Assembly: GCA_026770575.1 (NCBI GenBank)
Contig: MU657177.1
Span: 63,958 to 127,957 of the forward strand
Length of the DNA stretch: 64,000 nucleotides
Source of the DNA: Pelagophyceae sp. CCMP2097
Lineage: Eukaryota > Sar > Pelagophyceae
Reading direction: 5' to 3'
Shown here: one piece after another, positions 32,137 to 42,912 of the stretch
Layout of the letters: each line of letters opens with the position of its first letter
How positions within the stretch are numbered: the first letter of the stretch is position 1
Position numbers and translations under genes: made by a program
The notes under the pieces: generated by a model
What the model saw: only the letters and a program-made list of their open reading frames with translations
Databases searched by the model: none
What the model was told of the DNA's origin: nothing

Positions 32137-32987
32137 ATGTTCGCCCGCATCGCCGGCCGCGTCGCATCGCGGTCCATCGGCGCCGCCGCGCGACCGCAGT
32201 TCCAGCGGCCCAGCTTCGCGCCCGCGACCGTTCGCCTCTTTTCCACCGCGGAAGCCTTTCTGCCCAAGGTCAGTCCTTTACATAAAGCCGCCATCCCATC
32301 GAGCGAAACGCCTTTCTGAACAGGACGAGTGCACGGAGCGCATCCTCGGCGTCGTCAAGGCCTTTGAGAAGGTCGACCCGAACCTGGTGCGTCTTCCATG
32401 GCCTTCATATGAAGAATGTTCCTCGGCCGGAAGCGCGGCGCTTCCTTCGACGCCGCATGCGCCGTCGTCGGGGAGTACGCGCGGTCCTTGTCTGCGACCG
32501 GCGCCGGCGACGGCGCCGCCTCGAGGACGGCGTGGTCCGCCTCGTCGAATTCTTGGGAGAGGGCGTGTTCTGCGTCGGGCCGCGGTACCGTGCGCATTTA
32601 AAAATGCGCCGACGCCTACATTGTCCTCCCGCGACTCCTCAAGGCATTCGGACCACGGTGGGTTCTCGTCGGACGTCGGCGTCTCTAGGTGCGCGCCGAG
32701 GCGGATTTCAAGAGCTTGGCGTTGGACTCGCTCGACATTGTGGAGGTCGTGATGGCCATCGAGGAGGAATTCGCCATTGCACGCACCCGCGTCGACTCGC
32801 GAAGGGCCGGCCTCGAGATGCTTCCAGAGTTGCCCCGGTCCCAAGATGATTCTAGATAGATAGTCCTCGCGCCAAAGGCATTCACGCCGCCCGCGCTTCG
32901 TAGGAGATTCCTGACAACGAAGCGGACAAGATCCTGACCATCGCCGACGCCGTCGACTACGTCTCGACGCACCCGATGGCCAAGTAA
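32137..32987 (+). CDS. NDUFAB1: Mitochondrial acyl carrier protein (complex I / lipoate synthesis)
   Basis: Four exons fit exactly by phase: 32137-32268, 32324-32386, 32689-32778, 32904-32987, giving 122 residues. The first 44 residues are a mitochondrial presequence (MFARIAGRVASRSIGAAARP, no acidic residues until late). DECTERILGVVKAFEKVDPN starts the ACP fold. The phosphopantetheine site is DSLD with Ser79 (exon 3: LALDSLDIVEVVMAIEEEF). Helix IV follows in exon 4 (IPDNEADKILTIADAVDYV). Mitochondrial ACP carries acyl chains for octanoate/lipoate synthesis and is a subunit of complex I. The third intron (32779-32903) begins with GC, not GT, and ends CGTAG. Both flanking exons match conserved ACP sequence directly, so this boundary is firm. 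Confidence 0.96.
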
Positions 32988-33419
32988 AGTGATAAAACCC
33001 GATGGCCACCTCGTGGCCCGAAAAGGCAGAGGCGGCCCGAGAAGACGCCGCGCACATCGCCGCAGGCTCGCTTGAGCGGTGCTCCTTTGATCATGTTAAA
33101 AGAGTCGAGCATCGCGCCCCCTCGACAACTTTCAAGTTGAAAGGACACGGAAAGACCCGGTCGAGGGGCCCCTGCGTTCCGTTCCGCGGACCTCGCAAGA
33201 AAACGCCGCGCAGCGGCCTCGCCGTGACTGATGCCGGTTTGTATTTGCTGTGACTGAGAACGGTTTGCATTCTAGTGCAATTGGCTGAGGAGGTTTGAGA
33301 GCACCCGTCAATTTTTTTAAATTTAAAATACAAGATTATGGCCCGACTTCTGCGAGCGCCCTCGGCCGCCGGCGGGGCGGCAGCGTCTCGAAGGAGCGCG
33401 CCGCCCTCGAAGAGCGCGA
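32988..33419. other. Intergenic region
   Basis: This is the 3' flank of the ACP gene. An AT-rich patch (TTTTTTTAAATTTAAAATACAAG) lies near 33310-33335. I see no gene. Confidence 0.5.
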
Positions 33420-33659
33420 TCACGCCGGCCCTCGACATGAGTCGAGCGTGAACTCGGCCTGGATTCCTTCGACCATCATCGCAGCGTTGGCGTGCCCCTT
33501 GGCCGCGGCGCGCTTGAAGCAGCGTAACGCCTCGTCCAAGTCCTGCGGTACGCCACGGCCCTCCACGTGACACGCGCCGAGGTTGTGGAGCGCTACCGGG
33601 ACGCCCTGTGCCGCGGCGAGCCGGTACCACTTCACGGCTTCGTCGTCCGACTGCGCCAC
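33420..33659 (-). pseudogene. SEL1-repeat gene fragment
   Basis: About 80 codons contain two SEL1 repeats (DEAVKWYRLAAAQGVPVALHN and DLDEALRCFKRAAAKGHANAA). They match the last repeats of the MYND-SEL1 protein at 39059-40243 (DEAVRWWRLVAAQGDAVALHS, DLDEALRLYKRAAAKGHAGAA). No MYND or RING part is found upstream on this strand and no clear ATG precedes it. It reads as a 3' fragment of a duplicated gene. Confidence 0.7.
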
Positions 33660-35006
33660 GCACGGCGCTCGTCTCCGCTAATCGCGATACCCGACGCACC
33701 GCTGTTCGTCACTTAGAGAGCACCTCTCCAAAAAGTGAACCGTGCAAGCTAATCTTTCCGGCCCCTCTCTCCAACGCGCCCGCCCGCGCGTGCGCCGCCG
33801 GCCCCAGGATAGCTCACACTAGCAGCTTAGATCGCTATCGAAAACACATCTTAAAACTTGATTTTTCATGCCCCCGCAAGCAAAGTCCGCAAGCCCGTCA
33901 AATGACATCCGGCGTGTGTTTACTGTACAGTCTGAGTCTGAATCAAATCGTTCTTATTGAGACAAGGAGAGCTGTGAGCAAGATAAGGTTTGAGTCGCAA
34001 GCATCTCGCCGTCGCGCCGCTTGTCGTGATCCGACTCGGCGCGCACGGGGCCGTCGCGAAACGCGCCGCGCGCCAGCGGTTCGGCCGGTTTTTTTTAGAC
34101 TTCCCCTTTTTGAGAACATATGTCCATTTTTGAGGCACCACACCGCGCGAACGACGCGGGCTCCGTTGGACCCTAAGATTTCTATCGGATTGGCCTCGCC
34201 TCCCCAAGCGATGAAGCCCTTAGGGTTCAAAGGAGCCGCCCCCCGCCCGACGAACGAGGTCCCCAAAGCTACCTTCGGCCTGTGGACTAGCGAAAACTAG
34301 CGAGTCTGAACTTCAATGATAACGGGCTTGAATTTGCAAATCCTTGCATCGAAAATTTGGAATCTGTAACCGTTCCGAAAACGTTGTTTAGCGATATTTT
34401 TGAAACACGACCTAAGCTGGTACAACATTGTAGGAATTCCTAGTGACCACTCGGACAGCTCTGTTTGTGCTTTCCCCTGAGCCCCCCGTAGGCCCGCTTC
34501 CTCGTCGGACGCGTCCCATCCGCCAGGTATACTCGGTGTCTTGTTTCTACGGAAATCTTTGGAGCTCTCCTTGTCGCTGCACTGCTCGTCCACGCGCTGC
34601 TCAACCACGACGCGCGCATCGCGTTGAAAACCTCCCCCCCTCTCATTTTTTCCCCATCAATCTCACCATGAAATTAAATCCAAAGAGGGGGAGGCTACAA
34701 TTGTAGAGCCTGAGCCTGCAAGAAGCACCCCAAACGGAAATCCGTTTATAGAAAGCGACGGTTTCAGCGACGTTTCGATGCGAGAAGTCGTACAATTGTA
34801 CGACGTCTGGAGTCTGTTCGTGCCGTCGCTGGCTTCGCCGCACCCGGACCCCTCTGCGGCGGTGCTGACGAGTCGTGTCGTGGGCGAAGCGCGGAGACGT
34901 TTCCTTATGATGCCAGCGTGGCCTCTGGCCGCGGGCGGCGAGGTTCTGGGTGTTCATGATGGCCCATTGTCATTGATGTCGCGCCGTCGGCGGGCTCGGG
35001 GCGCGG
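33660..35006. other. Gene-poor stretch of about 1.3 kb
   Basis: No open frame here shows a recognisable domain or a convincing exon chain. The segment is less GC-rich than its neighbours in several patches (33830-34000, 34290-34440, 34640-34800), where short A/T runs are common. Confidence 0.5.
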
Positions 35007-36646
35007 CTACTTGCGCTTCTTGGAAAGGAAGAAGAATGCAGCGACGGAGGCGAGCGCGACGCTGACTGCTGCGATTGGGGCGCAGAAGATGCCTTCCGGG
35101 TGAGGCTTGACAGCCTGAACAAGGGCTTTCTCGGCCACCAACACTTCAACTTCCGCCAGCTGCCGCAGCAGAACCCAGGCCGGTTCCGCCGACGTGGTGA
35201 CGTACGCGTCGTTCGGGCGCAGCTTTTGCGTGTGCGCTGCCGTGAGAACGGTCTGCGCGTTCCGGGCGGCGATCAACACCCAAAGGAGCTTCACTTCCGT
35301 CTTCAGCAGCGGGTGCTCGCCATGGTACGCGTCGACGAAGACGCAGGCGCGCTTGAGAGCGTCGGCGCCGTCTGCCGAGCCGAATAAAGCATACGCGAGG
35401 GCGATAGCGACTTCGAAGACTCTCGGCCTTTTTATAAAGTCGCCAAAGTCCAAAAACGCCACCTTGCCGTCCTCGACAAGGACGTTTTGGTCGTTGGCGT
35501 CGCCGTGCAGCACCTGCTTGGGTAAGGCGTCGATGTCGGCGATTGAAGCATCAAAAGCGTCGAGAGCGGCTTTCGCCTATCGTTTTCAACGTCTGCGATC
35601 GTCAAACGCATTCAAAAGTGCCTTTCAAAGACGCACGAGGTCGCGTTTGCCGGCGTCGTCGACGTCTTGCAAGTATTTCCGGGCGTTTCCCGCATTCCGC
35701 AGGTCCCAGCCCAAAACGCGCCCCGCGCAAACTCCGTCATCGTCAAACGCCTCCAAGGCGCGGTCCACGCGGCCCAGCGATGCGCCATAGTTGGAGAGGA
35801 GGTCCATCGGTTCCGTAGAAGCCTTTAAAGTGTCCGACAACGTTTCCCCTTGCACAAACGAGATCAGTCGTGCGAACTGGCCATCTCCTAAAGCCACTAT
35901 GCCGGGATAGATGAGCTGCGGGACGATCAAGTCGGCGGAATGCAGGGTTGACATGATGCGGTTCTCGCAGTCTAATTGAGAACGCCTAGAGGAATGTTTC
36001 GAGACGTTGTTTCGATATGTTTCCTTTGACGTGGCAAGCACCCTCGAATCACCCGCGTTTTCAAGGATTGCCCGTTTGCCCGTGTGCCCCTGATCACGGT
36101 ATATACCCTCATGCCTCTTCACAACTCTGCTTTCCACGTCGATCCTGCGGCCTCTGATGCCGCTCACGCCTCTGTCGCTGCGACGGTTCGTGCATCCGGC
36201 GCGGGCTTTGACGTCGCTTCGGCGTCCGCGCCGCCGCGGCAGTCCGCGCCCGCTTGGGCGACTTTTAAAACGTACTTGGTGCCGTCTGTTTCGACCAGCC
36301 AGTTCTCATCATCGTACGAAGGCAAAGCCGAGCATTTCGACTCCAGCTTCCAGTGCTCTAAAACGACAAGCGCCGCGTTTTGCGCATCGCCCCGCGGCGT
36401 CGATACCGTCGCCGCAGCCGAAGATTCCTTGGCGCCGGTGACACCCGCCTTCACCACCGCCTTTACAGTCGGGTCGGCGCCGGGTGCCCACGGCTCGACG
36501 ACGCTTTCGACCGGGTCGTCGTCGGTGGCGCGGTGGAGCCAGGCGGTGTTTTGGTGCGGCCGGGTCTTTAAACGCTGCACCGGTGGTTTGTCCAAATGGA
36601 GCCGGCCGTCCACGTTGCGGTTGAAATCGAACGGCCAAGAGGCCAT
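35007..36646 (-). CDS. Hydroxylysine-kinase-like (APH family) phosphotransferase with C-terminal membrane anchor
   Basis: Three exons fit by phase: 36646-36168, 35985-35637, 35576-35007, giving 465 residues. The N-lobe has LPSYDDENWLVETDGTKYVLKV, close to the start of hydroxylysine kinase (HYKK/AGPHD1). CENRIMSTLHSA follows in exon 2. Exon 3 carries the catalytic loop VLHGDANDQNVLV and the metal site FLDFGDF. The family phosphorylates small hydroxylated amines such as 5-hydroxylysine using GTP or ATP. The ~110 residues before the kinase fold are not conserved. The extreme C-terminus is a hydrophobic stretch (PIAAVSVALASVAAFFFL) followed by SKKRK, i.e. a tail anchor with a KKxx-type ER retrieval signal. 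The start codon is 154 bp from the divergent HAT-repeat gene. Confidence 0.88.
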
Positions 36647-36800
36647 CGCTGCGCGCCGGGGCGGTCGAATAGAGCGCGCGCGGTCCTCGTTCAAGAGCGC
36701 GATCCAAAGCTTGCAAAGCACTGGCAAAAGTGGCACCGCGGCGATCGCTGATCGCGAAGTCGACGAGTCCTCGGGCCGCCGCGCAAGCCCCGTCGACGCG

Positions 36801-38966
36801 ATGGCCGACGACGGCGCTTCGACCGGCGCTGCGGCGACCGCCGTCGTCAAGCAGGAGCCCGAGGCGGAGCCGGCCGTTTCGGCGCCGGCCGTCGCCGTCG
36901 CCGTCGTCAAGCAGGAACCGGCGCCAGAGCCGGAGGCAGCGGCAGAGGCGGTCGATAGTGACGCCGCGATGACAGACGCCGCCGAGGATTCGGCGCCGGC
37001 GCCGGAGGAGCCGAAGCTGGAGCCGAAGCCGGAGCCGGCTTCGGAGGCGGCGCCGGAGCCGGCGCAGGAGCCGGCGCAGGAGCCGACGGATGACACCGCG
37101 ATGACGGACGCCGCGCAGCCGGCGCAGGAGCTGGTGCCGGTGGCGCCCGCGGGCGACGACGGCGCCGCGGCGGCAGTGCAACCCATGGTCGTGGAGGACG
37201 AGGTGGAGAAGACTGTCAGATGCGGCGTCCGCTTTCCAAGCAGCCTCCGCTTTCCAACTCGACTCCGCCTCACCGCTCTCTGCAGGTCGAAGGCGTCGTC
37301 ACCGTGGCGAAACGCGTGCTCAAGGAGACGGCGGACCTCTCCAAGGCGCGCTCGGTGTGCAGCAGCGCCTGTCGTTCACAGCACGTGTCCACCGGCTTTT
37401 TCCAAGACCGTTCGTCGAACCGCCGCCACACACTCTCGCGTAGGTCTTCGAGTCTGCGGTGTTCGAGTGGACGGACGCTTTAAGCGACGACGACGAGCTG
37501 ACGGCGGACGACCGCTTCTCGGCAGAGTCCAAACTCGTGAGTCTTCATTGAGCCAACGGCCGTATCGAGACGCGAATCTAGGTCGACCTGTGGGTGTCGT
37601 ACGCCTCGTTCGAGCGCGAGCTTCGGCAGTTTAAGCAGACTACGAAGATCTTCGAGTCTGCAGTGGCTGACCCTACTGTGGCAAAATTCTCGAAATTATG
37701 GCTTGAGTACGCCTCCTTTTGCACGGCCCGCGGCAAGCTCAGCAATGCGCGGCGCGTCTACCGCCTGGGTTTGAAGAGCCTGGCGGATTCGGCGGAAGAA
37801 GCAAGGGACGGCGGTGGGGACAACGGCGAGGATGCGGCCGTCGCTTTAGTCGACGAGGCCGCGACGATCGCAGACGCCTACGTCGCCTTCGCCCAGCAGC
37901 ACCTCGGCGACGCTCTGGCCACGCGCGAGTCGCTGCAAGCCGCGGACGCGGTACGTTCTGACGAGTGTGGACGCTGTTTGACACGATTCCTTAGGCCGAG
38001 GCGGTTTCCACGTCGACTGCCGCGGCGACGGAGGACGACGAGGGCCGCGCCGCTGCCGTCGAGGCGCCCGACGAGGCCGAAAAAGCGGTGGACCACGAGA
38101 GCAAAAGGCCCAAGCTGGAAGTGTCGTCGTACGAGACCCGCGCCGCCGACGAGCGCGCCGCCGCCGACGACGACGCCGCCTTTGAAGAATTCTGCCGCGA
38201 AAACAGCGCCGATGAGAAGCCTCGGTCGGAAAACTTTGGGCCCGGCGAGCTGACGCTCTTTCCGCGCGACCGAGTCTCAGCGTCCGAGATCCACACCGCG
38301 CTCGACGCCGTCGGCCTCGCGCCCGCGGAGATGATGACGTGAGTTTTTGGGCCTTTGCAAAAGCCGCTCGTCTGCGGCCCACCCGACGCTCATACGCTCC
38401 AGGCTCGTCAAGCTGATGCAGGAGCCGACGATGCTGGAAGTCGTCGAGGCGCTCAGAGTCGTCTCAGCGCTCCAGTTTTGCGAGGTGGAGGAGACCTGGG
38501 CTGCGGTCCGAAACGACCAAATGAGGTACTTTCCCCCCACGCCTTCCTCGCCACCCATCGAGGCTCCCGCAGGCGGCTGCGCGACGGCAGCGCGCAGCGC
38601 GACTCGACGCTCGTGCAACTCTTTCATTTGGAGGTACTTTCCGACGACCCTCGCCCGCACTGCCGCCACCCCACCCGCTACCTCTGTAGAACGTCGAGCT
38701 GCAGCGACGGACAGACGCCGAGTTTACGAGGTGCGCCGGTCCGCCTGTTTTGCCGACGTTTGCAGGCTGGATGGGATTGCTTGCTTAAATCCACCCTGAG
38801 TGGGGCTCCACACCAGTTGCGTAGGCTTTCCGGCGACATCCAGCGCATTTTGCAGCGCGCCGGCGTGCCCCTCTTCGAGGCTTCGACCGCACCCGAATTG
38901 ATCGCCAAGCACCGCGCCATCATCCGAGGCCTCCTCGCCGCCAACGCACACGCGCATTCGCACTAA
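36801..38966 (+). CDS. HAT-repeat RNA-processing-like protein
   Basis: About eight exons join at GT-AG introns. The first (ATG 36801) is an acidic Ala/Glu/Pro tail with repeated VVKQEPEPE and DDTAMTDAA elements. Exons 2-4 give helical HAT (half-a-TPR) repeats: VLKETADLSKARSVFESAVF, VDLWVSYASFERELRQFKQT, FSKLWLEYASFCTARGKLSN and ARRVYRLGLKSL. HAT repeats are typical of RNA-processing factors such as PRP39, PRP6, CstF77 and SART3. An acidic linker then leads to a C-terminal helical region (LVKLMQEPTMLEVVEALRVV, STLVQLFHLE, RLSGDIQRILQRAGVPLFEA) that I do not recognise. The stop is at 38964-38966. A specific orthologue cannot be named from sequence alone. Confidence 0.75.
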
Positions 38967-39058
38967 ACATCCCAGTCTCCCACGCCCGGGACTCTCGCAA
39001 AGGCCATTCGTCGCAGAGGCCGCGGGAGCCCGAATTCCAACAAGCACTGCCTTGACTT

Positions 39059-40243
39059 TCACTTATGGGGCGAGGCCACTCGCGACGACAAGGACGACGA
39101 GGACGACGAGGAGGACAACGAGGACGAGGACAAGGACGCCGACAAAGGCACGTCGTCGTCGTCGTCGTCGTCGTCGTGAGGGGGGGGGCGCCAAGCGGGC
39201 CGCGCTCCGACCGTCGCGCGCGTTCGCGCTTCAAGGGCTTCGACCACCGCTGCCGCGCCGGCGTGCCCCTTGGCCGCGGCGCGCTTGTAGAGGCGCAGCG
39301 CCTCGTCGAGGTCCTGCGGCACGCCGTGGCCGTTTTCGTGGCACACGCCGAGGCTGTGGAGTGCTACCGCGTCGCCCTGCGCCGCAACGAGGCGCCACCA
39401 TCGCACGGCCTCGTCGTACGACTGGGCCACGCCCCTGCCGTGGTACGACAAGTTGCCGAGATTGTATTGAGGTTGAAGAAATCCCTGCTCGGCTGCGCGG
39501 CGGTACCACAGCGCGGCGGTCTTGTAGTCGATCTTGACGCCTTCGCCGGCCTCGTAACGACATCCCAATGCATTCTGAGCTTCTGCGTGTCCTTGCGCCG
39601 CCGCGAGCTCGTACAGTTGGACTGCCCGCTTCAAGCTCTTCTTGAGGCCCATGCCACCAGTTCGGTACAGTTCTCCGAGCTGAAGCTGCGCCTCGGCGTG
39701 CCCTTCGTCCGCGTGCTTCTGCAGCCTGCGCAGCTGCTCGGCATCCGTCTTGGCGAGTGGCGCTCGGCAGAGCGGGCACCGCTTGTCGTACTCGTCGCAC
39801 TTGTCGGAGCATTCCGTGCACACAATCGTGCAGCAGCACGGGTAGAATTTTTGTGCCGCAATTTCCATTGTAAGCGAATCGAGGCAGATGGGGCACGTGC
39901 CATATTGCTTGCAGTCGTTCACCGCGATAACCTTGACCACTGCCATCGCTCGAGCAGCCAAAAGGCGCGCCGCCGCGTCGGAACCATCTGCCGGCAAAAC
40001 GTCCTCGACGATGGCCGGCTCCTCCTTAATCTTCAGCTTCGCCGGCATGAGCGCGTCGAGCATGCGGTCCTGGAACTCGGCCATCTGCCTGCACTGCGCC
40101 TTGTGCCCGCGCTCGTACCAGTCTACGAGCTGGCACGCCTTTGAGCAGTAGTGCCGCGATTTGCACTTTGTGCAGTGCTGACCGCCCGGCTCGGCGCAGA
40201 CGCAGCAGGGCTTGCGCGCGGCGGCGGCGGGCGGGCCGTCCAT
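39059..40243 (-). CDS. MYND / RING-like / SEL1-repeat protein
   Basis: An intron-free frame of 394 residues starts at ATG 40243. The N-terminus is a MYND zinc finger with Cys13, Cys16, Cys24, Cys27, Cys33, Cys37, His47 and Cys51. Residues ~117-165 form a RING-like cluster (CPICLDSL...CCCTIVCTECSDKCDE...CPLC). From ~residue 180 to 345 there are at least four SEL1 repeats (AVQLYELAAAQGHAEAQNAL, AALWYRRAAEQGFLQPQYNL and others). The tail has an eight-Asp run and long poly-Ser. MYND and SEL1 domains are protein-interaction modules; a RING suggests ubiquitin ligation, which is inference. Such proteins form large families in some stramenopile algae. The start lies 92 bp from the DDX10 start. Confidence 0.9.
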   Translation of the reverse strand: MDGPPAAAARKPCCVCAEPGGQHCTKCKSRHYCSKACQLVDWYERGHKAQCRQMAEFQDRMLDALMPAKLKIKEEPAIVEDVLPADGSDAAARLLAARAMAVVKVIAVNDCKQYGTCPICLDSLTMEIAAQKFYPCCCTIVCTECSDKCDEYDKRCPLCRAPLAKTDAEQLRRLQKHADEGHAEAQLQLGELYRTGGMGLKKSLKRAVQLYELAAAQGHAEAQNALGCRYEAGEGVKIDYKTAALWYRRAAEQGFLQPQYNLGNLSYHGRGVAQSYDEAVRWWRLVAAQGDAVALHSLGVCHENGHGVPQDLDEALRLYKRAAAKGHAGAAAVVEALEARTRATVGARPAWRPPPHDDDDDDDDVPLSASLSSSSLSSSSSSSSLSSRVASPHK

Positions 40244-40335
40244 TTCGTCGAGGAGGACCGGGCGCCGACCGCGGATTTCTTTAGGCGAGTGAGCGATAGG
40301 AACGCCGACCCCGGCCGAGACATCAGCCGGAGAAG

Positions 40336-42730
40336 ATGCCTCCCATCAACAAGCGGCGCAAGAAGCCCGCCGAGGCGACGCCCAAGGCCGAGGGCGAGAT
40401 CGTCCAACTCGAGCAGCGCATCAAGGACGTGAGCAACCCCAGCAGAGAGAGGCGATTGCGACCCCTTGCGCACACCTCTGCCGATTCTTAGGAGTCGCCG
40501 GCGCGCGGATGGTCGCCGACGTAAGTGTGACGCCTGCGACGGTGAACGCGACGGTGAAGCGACTAGGCCCGGGTCTGAAGCAAAGTTCGCTTCGCTCCCC
40601 ATCTCCGCGCGTACAATCCTCGGCCTCAATTCTGCAAAGTTTGAAACGATGAAGCCCATCCAGCAGGCGGCCATCCCGCACGCCCTCGCCGGCCGCGACG
40701 TCCTCGGCGCCGCGCGGACCGGGTCCGGGAAGACTTTGGCCTTTGTGATCCCCGCGCTGGAGCTTCTGTACCGGGAGAAATGGTCCGGGTCGGATGGTCT
40801 CGGCGTCCTCATCATCTCGCCGACGCGCGAGCTCGCTCTGCAGACCTTTGAAGTTTTGCGGGTGGTCGGGTCGAAGCACGATATTTCCGCGGGCTTGGTC
40901 ACGGGTGGCAAAAGAGACATCGACGCGGAGAAGCTCCGAGTCGGCAAGATGTGCCTCCTCGTCGCGACGCCCGGACGTGTTTTACACCACTTGGAGGAGA
41001 CGCCCGGGTTCGACGCGTCGAGGGTTTTGGCTTTGGTCATCGACGAAGCCGACCGCATCGTAAGAATCCCTCGCGTCGTCGGAAGAATCGTCATCCAAAA
41101 AGAATAGGTCGACATGGGATTCTCGCCCCAGCTCCAGGCCATCGTGAACTACCTCCCCTCGGAGCGGCACACCATGCTCTTCTCCGCGACGCTGACCGGG
41201 CCGAGCGTGTCCATTTCGTCCGGGCCGAGCGAGGACACGCGCCTCGGCCGGCTCAAGAATCTTGTCGACGCTTCGACCGTCGAGTTCGTCGTCGCGCAGA
41301 CCGAGGGCGAGGGCGTCTTGGATTCCAACGCGAAAGCCCCGACGCCGAAGCTGCTGCAGCAGTGCTATGTTAAGGTGAATTTAGACGACAAATTAGACGT
41401 CGTGCATTCCTTTATCAAGTCGCACACAAAGGCAAAGTCCATCATCTTCGTCTCGGCCTGCGCCCAGGCGCGTTATTTGCACGAGGCTCTGCGCGGCTTG
41501 CAGCCGGGCGTGCCCCTGTCTTCGCTGCATGGCAAGTTGTCGCAGCAGAAAAGAACGGCCGTCTATATTGATTTCTGCCAAAAGGAACATGCCGTCCTCT
41601 TCGCCACCGACGTCGCCTCGCGAGGCTTGGACTTCCAAGGCGGCGTCGACTGGGTCGTCCAACTCGACGCTCCTGAAGATGCCGAATGCTACGTGCACCG
41701 CGTCGGGAGAGCCGCGCGCAACAAAAGAAAGGGCGACGCCATGCTCGTCTTGCTCCCTTCCGAGGAGGCGCGCGTCGTGGAGTGGCTCCGGGAAGCCAGG
41801 GTGCCCATCAACAAGCTGAGTGTCAACCCGGCGCATTTCAAGAAGCATCCCACGAAAGCGCACGTCTCCGCACTTTTAGCGCAACGGCCGGAAATGCGCG
41901 CTCTCGCCGAAAGGGCCTTCAAGTCGTACGTGCGCAGCGTCGCGCTGGCGCGCGACAAGGCCGCGTTTGCCGTGGGGCAGCTGCCTTTAGCGGCATTCGC
42001 CGCTTCTTTGGGTTTAGCGGCCGCGCCTCGGCTCAAGCTGCCCAGCGCGGACGACGCGGCCGAGGCGTCCCACGACAAAAAGAACTCGAACCGCAAGCTG
42101 GACAAGCTGAAGATGCAAATTAAGGCGCAAAAGGAGCTGAAAAAGGCGCAGCGCGACGGCGCCACAATCGACGGCGCCACAATCGCCGCAAAGCCGAGAC
42201 GACCTGCGGTCGACGACGACGAGGAGGACGACGACGGCGAGCTGGTCCTTGTGTCGGAGAGCCGGAAGCGCGCTATCCCAGAGGCGGAGCCGGCGTCTGC
42301 GACTGCAGCTCTTGCCAAGCGCAAGTTGAAGAAACTCAAACTCAACGCGGAAGGTGTCGAAAAGAGCCGCACGGCGCAGCCGCGGCGCACTTTGTTCGAC
42401 GACGACGGCGTGGCGAAGCAGGGCATCGTCGCCAGCGCGGCGGCGGAGTCGATTGATCTGGATAAGCTGCGGACGGCAAACGACGATTTCGTCGCCCGGG
42501 TGCAACAACGCCTGCGCGAGTCCGCCCACGCCGACCGCGCGGGCGAAAAGGAGCGCACCAAGGCCGCCAAGCTGAAGCGCAAGTTGGACAAGGCGAAACA
42601 AGACGACGGCAGTGGGAGCGACGACAGCGGCGGCGGCCAGGCGCGCCTCGGCGGCGGCCAGGCGCGCCTCGCCGGAGACTCGGGCGACGACGAAGCCGCG
42701 GGCGAATCGGACGACGACGACGACGATTAA
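40336..42730 (+). CDS. DDX10: DEAD-box RNA helicase DDX10/Dbp4 (ribosome biogenesis)
   Basis: Four exons fit by phase: 40336-40428, 40492-40520, 40567-41059, 41108-42730, giving 745 residues. All DEAD-box motifs are present: Q motif (MKPIQQAAIPHAL), I (ARTGSGKT), Ia (SPTRELA), Ib (TPGR), II (DEAD), III (SAT), IV (SIIFVSAC), V (ATDVASRGLDF) and VI (HRVGRAAR). LGVLIISPTRELALQTFEVL and the post-helicase SYVRSVALARDKAAF and LPLAAFAASLGLAAAPRLKL identify the DDX10/Dbp4 branch, which works with U14 snoRNA in 18S rRNA processing in the nucleolus. The C-terminal tail is Lys/Asp-rich and ends in a seven-Asp run. A very short 29-nt exon 2 is notable. Confidence 0.95.
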
Positions 42731-42912
42731 AAGATACGCTCTCCTTCGGATCGCCTCTCTCCTGTGGACTCGCCCTGGACTCGCCTCCGAGTCGGGCCTC
42801 CAAAGACTCGACTCAACCGTCTCTTTCCAGAAAATTTCTGTGCGCGTTGACGGGAACGCGTTAACGCTCGCTGCGCGGGCCATCAAGCGCGGCGAGAGGC
42901 GCGCGCGTTGGG

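Noticed and set aside
33660..35006. Possible genes in the 33.7-35.0 kb gap (frames up to 230 codons)
   Set aside because: The frames are Arg/Pro-rich or A/T-broken, show no domain, and cannot be chained by plausible splice sites into a coherent product.
39065..40144. 359-codon plus-strand open frame
   Set aside because: It is antisense to the MYND/RING/SEL1 gene, whose zinc ligands and SEL1 repeats are unmistakable on the minus strand.
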